From Druceiella hillmani (taxonomy: Eukaryota; Arthropoda; Insecta; Lepidoptera; Hepialidae), in NCBI GenBank assembly GCA_039881145.1, contig JAYKKI010000040.1, positions 3,976,501 to 4,040,500 on the forward strand: a DNA stretch of 64,000 bases. The letters are read 5' to 3'. Below, one piece after another: positions 57,605 through 64,000 of this stretch. A model generated the notes under the pieces. The model saw only the letters and a program-made list of their open reading frames with translations, made no database searches and had not been told where the DNA came from. Every line of letters starts with the position of its first letter. Within the stretch, counting starts at the first letter, position 1. The position numbers and the translations under genes were made by a program.

Positions 57605-58035
57605 GCTTTTACGACGCTGAATGAATTTCAAAAAATGTGATTTCTTTACTTTTTTTTATAAAATATAAACTTATTCTTTCGAAAATGAAAATCAATACGC
57701 TTATATACGTTATAATGTAATAGGTTAACCCGGAATTGTGGTTTATTTTCAATGTTGTCGAATAGCCAATTGTGAGAACTGAATTTCAATTTCAAGACTA
57801 CTTCCAATATACCTTTCAAGTAGAATCCTAAATCCCCTTCAATACGTTCGACATTAGTTTTGATTTATAATAATATTTATATATAGCACGCAATATTTAT
57901 TCTGGACTACTATATTGTTGTATTACTTCCAGAATAATTTTAAAATTTCTTGAGAAGGAATATACATTTTAATGAATTCTGCCTTGTATTCACTAATTAA
58001 CTAAAGAAATGGCAATTTGCTTAATTTAGCACCCC
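57605..58035. other. AT-rich stretch, probable continuation of the THAP element
   Basis: No further exon or terminal inverted repeat recognised. Confidence 0.4.
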
Positions 58036-58039
58036 GCTT

Positions 58040-58250
58040 TTGTACATTTATTTATTTATGTACTTTAATGTATCAAATTGGTACATATGGCAGAATTTTG
58101 CTACGAGAGCAATCTCTTACAGCCAACCAGAACACCAGTCCAGCCCCGCTCGACGAGCGACCGGGAATCGAACCCGGGTCCCCGCGGTGCGCCACGCAGT
58201 GAAAAGCCTTATGACTTGTGATCAACTCAACATATCACGGTGACGACATC
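58040..58250 (-). mobile_element. tRNA-derived SINE, copy 2 (best preserved)
   Basis: The minus strand carries a perfect T-arm CCGGGTTCGATTCCCGG (58161-58177, with B box GGTTCGATTCC), preceded by GGCGCACCGCGGGGACC and followed by 'cgctcgtcgagcggggctgg', 'ctggtgttctggttggctg', 'gattgctctcgtagc' and a tail ACATAAATAAATAAATG. The head ('gtcgtcaccgtgatatg') matches copy 1 with changes, so the A box is weak. Same orientation as copy 1. Confidence 0.85.
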
Positions 58251-58254
58251 GTAT

Positions 58255-59415
58255 ATCGTAACGAATAATCACTAGTGGCGATAATGAAAGACTAGAATGC
58301 ATTTTTTTAAAAACTTGAAAGCACCTTGACTTCAAAAACATTTTCTGGCATTATTCATAAACTCGTCTTGGTTCGTCTTTGAATCTAGTTCTGATTTTTT
58401 TAGCAATTCTATGGACAATGCAAGTAATGTGTTTATCATCATTATAATTTATAAATTTGTTCAGCATCATCATCATTAAAATTTCAGGTCGTTTTCAGAA
58501 ACGTCAAAGACTGTCCTATTGATGATCGACACAAATTTTGAGGTAATTAGTTGACAAACAGAAGGTTCGTTTGTTTTCAAGGTCATAATAGTTACGCGAC
58601 CAATCAAGTGACAATTTCTTCCATGGAAACGCACAAATATCCATCATATAATTCCTCACGCATCTGTGTTATCTCTTCTTCGTACAATTTTTTAAGAAAT
58701 TATATTTTTAAAATGGTCTTTTCAGGAATATGCTGGCCAATGCAAAATTTTTCTAAAATCAATTTTATTAAAATTTACCTATGGTATGTCCACGTAAATG
58801 ATCATCGCTAAATCGTAATTAAAATCAGTTCGCGATGTAGGTCCCTACACATTTCTTGGCAAGACATACCAGATAAACTCAAATAATTCAAAATTGTCCG
58901 AGTTGCAAAGTCATAATCAAAGCGCGACGTATGCTAAACTTCAACAAAAGGCAAATCAGAGTCCAGAATCAAACGTTTATCGTTAAGATAGATGAAGGTG
59001 AAACCAAAAAACAACTGCACAAGTAACAGATATTTTAAAATTAATATTCGACGTACTGCTGACATAAATACTATTTGTACAGAAAGTACTTTTTCCATAA
59101 CTTACATATAGCTTATAAGATAGATATTTCTATTAGCGTTTCCATAAATATTTAATAAAAACAAGTATCTATTAGCTTAACTACAACTTAACATATTTTT
59201 ACATTGTGAAATAGGCTCATACTGATATAAAAAGAAAGGGACACTGCTACACCAACGTTTGCGGCTTCACTATTTACGAGTTAGATTTAATTGACCGAAC
59301 TACAGTATTCGCGAACAAATGATTCGCTTATTCGCGAACAGAAATGAACAAGTTATAGCGCAGGCGAATGTGAAGGAACCAATCGAGTGCGGGCGAATAA
59401 GTCGTAGCGTTGGAA
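58255..59415. other. AT-rich stretch with unrecognised frames
   Basis: The 86-codon plus frame 58551-58811 has no recognised domain. No array or long hairpin. Confidence 0.45.
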
Positions 59416-59419
59416 GAGC

Positions 59420-59495
59420 TGAATGATGCGGTAGTTTCGAACGCGGGTCCTTCGGTGTACAAGTCACACGCTCTGACCACTGTACCAGTGAAGCA
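59420..59495 (-). mobile_element. tRNA-like sequence (second SINE or pseudo-tRNA type)
   Basis: On the minus strand: GCTTCACTGGTACAGTGG, TCAGAGCG (A-box region), GTGT-GACTTGT-ACAC (anticodon arm-like, CTT in the loop), then CGCGTTCGAAAC (B-box-like GTTCGAAAC, 59434-59442). Stems are imperfect and the acceptor arm does not pair, so it is a decayed tRNA or SINE head, different from the 58-kb family. Confidence 0.5.
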
Positions 59496-59499
59496 ATTA

Positions 59500-60050
59500 T
59501 ATAATCGACAGTCAGTCTATAAAAAAACTGATATATAGTTATTTCAGATACAAGATGAACATTTAAGATGAACATAAGTAAATAAATACAAAAATGACGT
59601 CTCAGTCTAGTCCTGAAAAATTTTTTTTTACAAATTGGTTTACAAAAAGTAACGAAACATTATTTTCTGAAAATTAATTAAAATTTTCTATCATAATAAA
59701 TAAAGCAACGGTGATTCTGCAGGCCAATCCTTAAATGACCCTCGAAAATCCGACCACGGTATATAATATATTCCCGTCTACTATGGAAAAGAACGGAAAG
59801 TGGTCTTATTGAGGGATGTAAGTACATTTCTACTTCAACTCCGTTATTGTAGTCCGACAACAAGCACCACAATTATAAATTTCTTATTCCAATTTTGTAT
59901 CTAATTTTAAAATGATTATAGTTCAAAAATATTTATATGACCTAAGTAAGTGATTAATTGGGCTTCATTTAAAAATAACAAATACCAATAGTGTAACCTG
60001 TAATGATTTCTTGTGAGGGTTTACAAAGGAGTCTTATTTTTTCAGTAATA
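59500..60050. other. AT-rich stretch, nothing recognised
   Basis: No gene or repeat structure. Confidence 0.5.
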
Positions 60051-60053
60051 GCG

Positions 60054-60117
60054 AGGATCTCAAAAACTCAATTATCCGAAATCTTTACATTTCGGATAAT
60101 TGAGTTTTTGAGATCCT
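60054..60117. repeat. 29-bp perfect inverted repeat
   Basis: Arms 60054-60082 and 60089-60117 are exact complements (outer AGGATCTCAAAAACTC) around a 6-bp loop, with outer TAGCG/CGCTA partly extending pairing. It lies immediately before GC islet 10. The strongest perfect hairpin in the window. Confidence 0.93.
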
Positions 60118-60179
60118 TTCTCCGCTATAAGTCTCATCCTAACAGCTATATAAGATAGACGGCTACGTCGATAAATAAT

Positions 60180-60635
60180 TGACTCTCTACCGCATCACTT
60201 ACCTACCTACCTGCGTTGCTCAAACGACGCTCCTTCGTTTGGGCGGCGTCCGCCACCCACCGCCGTCTCGTTACGCCGCCCCGTGTCACAAAGCGCGACC
60301 CGCGAAACGCGCGGCCTAATCCTCGTGGGGCTCCGTTTAATTAGCGCGCGCACGCCGCTCGAGATATTGGAAACGAGCGCTGGTAAAAAAGCAGGAGGGC
60401 GAGGCGGGTGGGGGTTCGCAACGGTCGGGGGGCGGCGCCTTAATTGAATTCCGGCCGGCGCCCGCGCGCCATTAGGAGACGCCCGCCGCGCCGCGAGACG
60501 CGGTCGCGGCCCTTTGTAACGGCCGCGCCGTCCGCCATCAGGCTAGCGCGTGCAGTTCGCCCTCGCTATGCCTACCTACTTACTCGACGACGCATACGAG
60601 CGTCAGTCAAGCGGCAGAGAGCTCTAATGTAGCTA
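60180..60635. promoter_or_regulatory. CpG/GC-rich islet 10 with homeodomain words
   Basis: The largest complete islet. TAATCC (bicoid/Otx K50 type) at 60317-60322, TAATTA at 60338-60343, TAATTG at 60441-60446 and CCATTAG at 60469-60475 lie inside otherwise CG-rich DNA. CCTTTGTAAC (Sox/TCF-like) is near 60511 and CACAAAG near 60287. ACGACGC and TTCGTTTGGGC form part of an inverted repeat near 60219-60243. AT-core homeodomain sites inside a CpG-rich block are what a developmental enhancer or promoter would show. The 62-codon plus frame is not protein-like. Confidence 0.5.
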
Positions 60636-60639
60636 ATAA

Positions 60640-61435
60640 TAAAAGCTAAGTTTCGGTATTCGCGTCTCGAAATGCGTTTATCAAATAATGTCATCGTTAT
60701 CCGTTACGCATTAGTTTGTTGGTAAGGCTATATGCAATGGAAATGAATATATCCACTATGGCAATATCCATTTGTTTACATCCTATTCTTAAACAATTTC
60801 CTTTGATTTGGATTATGTTCATATAAAACATTCCAGGAGGGGATAATACTAAGTCGGGTTATACGTGACCGAATCAAAGTTTTTACTTAGACGGACTAAA
60901 ATCTGTAGAATGATATGTATCTGTATATATGCATATATACTGGTGTTAACTTATAGTTTCATCGAGATTTATTGAATGGTTCTTGAAGTATATGTGTAAT
61001 AAGAGTTACATGTGACAGAGGGACAGATAGGCGGAACGACATCAAAATCCATCTAACTACCAGAATTACGTTTGAGACATTTGAAATGTTTCTCTTAACA
61101 AAAATTATGAAACCGGAGATCAAATATTTTTTTCAGACCCCCATCAAACATTGTTTCAGAAATATGTATATAATTATTTTTTTTTAACTTCTGATAGATA
61201 AAGAAATAAAAATGGAACTAATGCTTTTCAAGTTCTGTCTGATGTTGATGTAATGGAATTGCGTTTGCAAAACATTAAAATTATATTTATGAAAATGTAC
61301 ATTTATATTTCCAAAAATTTTATTTGCTGGGGATTTCGTGGCTGAGTGTGAGAAGGGATTTTAAAAATGTAATTTTTTTTATTCCTTTGTTTATTACAAC
61401 ATTGATAGAAAAAATCTGTATATCAGAGTTATATT
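60640..61435. other. AT-rich stretch; possible family A-like fragment
   Basis: 'gtgacagagggacagatagg' at 61012-61032 is like the cagacggacag motif. No gene. Confidence 0.4.
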
Positions 61436-61440
61436 AAAAA

Positions 61441-61835
61441 AAACGTTTATTCTGCAGAGATACACCATTTCAAAATGTTTGTTTAACAGTTTGTTTGTAC
61501 TTACATTACACAAAAACTGTTGAGTAAATTTAATTAAAATTTCATCTTCTAAAATCAACAATATATTGCGTAAAACTTAGAAACTGAGTACGGTTCACGT
61601 CAAGAACTTGAAACATCGAGAAAAAAAACGTTTATTCCATAGAGATAGAGTATTTCAAAATGTTCGTTTAACAGTTTGTGTGTTTGTTTGTACATGCATT
61701 ACACAAAAACTGTTGAGTAAATTTAATTAAAATTTCATCTTCTAAAATCAAAAATATATTGCGTAAAACTTAGAAACTCAGTATGATTCATATCAATGTG
61801 ACGCCAGGAACTTAAAACATGGAGAAAAAATATGG
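61441..61835. repeat. 185-bp tandem duplication
   Basis: Copies start at 61441 and 61626 (AAACGTTTATTC). They share 'atttcaaaatgtt', 'tttaacagtttgt', 'acacaaaaactgttgagtaa', 'aaaatttcatcttctaaaat' and 'attgcgtaaaacttagaaac'. Confidence 0.93.
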
Positions 61836-61969
61836 CAGTATTCTGAAAACATTGGCAAAATTGGCTGTATATTTCTTCCTGGTCACTAGCGACAGATTCG
61901 ATTATATAAGCAAAAAGTAATTCATAATAAAGATAATCTTGACTTTAATCGTAAAGTTATTACTTCCCA

Positions 61970-62110
61970 TATAATGGTGCACACACCCTTACGAAGTTGC
62001 ATAAGAAAGGAACAGACAGTAATTCCAATAAATATAATTCTAACTAGTCATCGTTCGTAAACTACCAAGCGACTCTTTAATCCAATTCCTGAAGCAGTCA
62101 ATGAAGCAAA
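61970..62110 (-). mobile_element. Dispersed repeat family C, copy 2
   Basis: See the copy at 12640-12750. It sits downstream (in LINE orientation) of the reverse-transcriptase relic, so it may be that LINE's 3' region. Confidence 0.45.
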
Positions 62111-62379
62111 AAAAATATCTAGAAGGTGAAATGAACTATGAGACCGTCCTCTCATGTAGCAGTCGAAAATATTAAGCACTACCAACCTCAAGATCGAGAG
62201 GTTATCGACAAAATGATTTTAAAATTTTAAAAAATGCACAATTTCCGCCGGAAGTGAAGGAAATTATATCCGACTATGCCCATTATAAATATGGAAATGA
62301 ATATATATGGGCAATATCTACACTTTCTGTAATCCGATTGAACTGTTTTAATATTTTCTCCAGCAAGAGGATAAAAGTA

Positions 62380-62800
62380 GCTTTATATGGAAACCAGGTG
62401 ACTGTCTGGGTGAAATGCCTTTGTAAAATCAAAATAGGTTACATCTACTTGACAACCTCCATCCAATTCTCTAGCCACATAATCCACAAAATTAGTGAGA
62501 TTACTTACCGTGGAACGTTTAGAACAGAAACAGTGCTACCAGCCCGTCAGCTGGGATTGGGTTTACAAATAAATATGTTGATGCAGATCAATTTCGAATA
62601 CTTTAGCAAATGAAAATAACACTATAATGTCTATAATTTTTTACATCCAACTTAGAACCAAGTTTGAAAACAGGAGTCAACCGGACAAACTTCCAATCAG
62701 ATGGATAAATTTCAGAACTAAGAGAACGATTGATAAAATGTAAGTGGTTTGACAAATGTATCAGACTATGTCTTGATTACGTACCGGAATATATACTGAG
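62380..62800 (-). pseudogene. Decayed LINE reverse transcriptase (jockey/CR1-like)
   Basis: The minus strand reads, in order, EIYPSDWKFVRLTPVFK and VKNYRHYSVI (62625-62730; the 'P.xWK.a.ltPIfKkG....NYRPiSv' block), FAKVFEIDLHQHIYL ('l.KvlEkiv...l..yl'), HCFCSKRSTVSNL (62507-62545; 'QhGF...rSt..nL'), and QVDVTYFDFTKAFHPDSH (62400-62450; 'vDviytDFsKAFD.v.H', where the first catalytic Asp is kept as FDF and the second reads H). In-frame stops and a frameshift make it dead. Later palm blocks (FADD) are not found. It is overlapped by a meaningless 119-codon plus frame. Confidence 0.8.
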
Positions 62801-62941
62801 TTACCTAACAGTTTCGCTTTAATTAAATTCGGAAATATGAGGAAAAGTTTAAAAAAAATTGTTTTTTCAATTTTTTTCTATGTGATTTGGTTGGCGATTC
62901 TCATGCTCTTTAAATTCCGTCACTGACCAAAACGTAACCCA

Positions 62942-62942
<1 letters not shown>

Positions 62943-63026
<84 letters not shown>

Positions 63027-63063
63027 TGTGTTTATGTACACACAAATATATATGTATATATAT
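62943..63063. repeat. Compound (TA)n(TG)n microsatellite
   Basis: TA (62944-62983) passes into TG (62983-63030), then mixed TATG and TA to 63063. Confidence 0.97.
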
Positions 63064-63064
63064 C

Positions 63065-64000
63065 CGCTAGCAAGGTTCCTAAGTTGCTGGACTATTATGT
63101 GCGTCAATCTCTCAAAAACCATTATTAGCAGCCAGTTAGATCGGAAGCAATTAATTTTGTATTTTCAAATTTAACAAATTTAGCCATTATTTTGAAGATC
63201 TGAGAAATAACGGAAAGATTCTGAATTATTTTCTACTTTGCAGTACAAAATTGAGCATTTGCCTGATTTGCATATAAGATCAAAATTATTTCAAAATATA
63301 ATCAATTCAAAATTATTTACTGACCTAAGCTAATGAAAGTGTAGTGTGTTTCATGGACGAATTGTGTAGTTTTTAAGGTGGAAGCATATCCAAAAATATC
63401 TTGAAAATAATGCTTAGAAAGTACGCCCGTTTAAATTGATTTCTAACTTATTGTATTAAAAAGTTTGTTTTATGATATATATATTTATGATTTTTTAATT
63501 AATGAAAATATTTCTAGCAAATAGGATGGGGCAAATTAATTCTAAAATTTCAATTATATTATCAACAACAGGTCTGTACGAATTGGCGTCCCTTTAAAAT
63601 GATTTCTTTCCAAACAAAAAGGTCCGAACTCTTATTAAAGACGTCTGACGAAATCTTGCGGTTTGAGAACAGATATTTACTGGTCGCAAAACCGTTAATC
63701 CACGCCCTTAATACTTGCAACAAATGTATAGTCCATGAGCATTATCTTGATCGCTCACATTATATCTAAGATGAAAATACGTGTTTTATATCTGTTTGCT
63801 AACCAGTTCTGTTATTCCAATTTTAATTCTAATTGCATCCATTGACCAGGCCAGCTAACTAGAATATTTGTGTATAATGATTTTATCTTCCACATGTGGC
63901 TTTATCGAGACAGTAGCTATTACTCGACAGCGTTGATCATGTTCAACCATCAACAAAATAAAATAAAAAATAATAAGATTATTGCTGGGGAACTACTTTT
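63065..64000. other. AT-rich stretch to the window end, nothing recognised
   Basis: No gene, array or hairpin seen. 63560-63760 is slightly less AT-rich ('ggtctgtacgaattggcgtc', 'acgtctgacgaaatcttgcg') but matches nothing I know. Confidence 0.45.

Noticed and set aside
58161..58177. Functional tRNA gene at the perfect T-arm
   Set aside because: No acceptor or anticodon arm of tRNA length; the sequence continues into a conserved SINE body and A-rich tail shared with the 53-kb copy.
59420..59495. Functional tRNA-Lys (CTT loop)
   Set aside because: Acceptor stem does not pair and the D arm is irregular; kept only as a tRNA-like relic.
62254..62613. Longest open frame (119 codons, plus strand)
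   Set aside because: It is antisense to clear LINE reverse-transcriptase blocks on the minus strand and has no protein-like motif of its own.

Overview
This window reads as non-coding DNA from an insect, most likely a moth or butterfly. The base composition is strongly AT-rich and there is no open reading frame that I accept as an intact host gene. Order-level evidence comes from repeats: several copies of an interspersed sequence with the word TACGGAA and a degenerate 'gagtccgactcgcacttggccgg'-type end, a decayed THAP-domain exon of a type common in lepidopteran genomes, stretches resembling GCCCGCGGCTTCGCTCGCGT element ends, and diverged 'ccctaaggggtgaaaagggg' units. All of these are familiar to me from lepidopteran intergenic DNA; the assignment is from memory, not from a search.

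Layout. (1) About ten compact CpG/GC-rich islets of roughly 150-530 bp (1-530, 11.65-11.99, 18.2-18.55, 20.66-20.96, 37.6-37.84, 40.62-40.80, 45.0-45.26, 47.9-48.13, 51.62-51.93 and 60.18-60.63 kb) stand out from the AT-rich background and hold recognisable transcription-factor words. The strongest (20.7 kb) packs an RFX X-box, a YY1/Pho site, an E2F site and two perfect CREs into about 155 bp. (2) At least 13 long (TA)n tracts. (3) Many minisatellite or satellite arrays with units of 21, 30, 32-36, 33, 37, 38, 41, 47, 62, 75, 123, 128, ~133, 137 and 185 bp, three with visible higher-order structure. (4) Near-perfect hairpins that look like MITE relics. (5) Decayed retroelements: three minus-strand LINE reverse-transcriptase fragments (R1-like at 34 kb, a second LINE type at 39 kb, a jockey/CR1-like one at 62.5 kb) and tRNA-derived SINEs at 13.9, 53.0 and 58.1 kb. 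(6) A 64-bp-armed inverted element at 15.3 kb, with a second copy at 47.5 kb, whose minus strand can fold as a type I hammerhead ribozyme with a very short stem III.

Interpretation. The pattern (repeat-rich AT DNA dotted with isolated CpG-rich islets and no exons) fits a gene desert or a very long intron near a developmental regulator. The islets are candidate promoters, enhancers or Polycomb elements. This is inference: nothing here identifies the host gene. The most unusual items are the hammerhead-like fold in the inverted element, the RFX/YY1/E2F/CRE islet, and an interspersed element whose two halves appear separated by a ~1.5-kb inversion at 3.5-5.0 kb.
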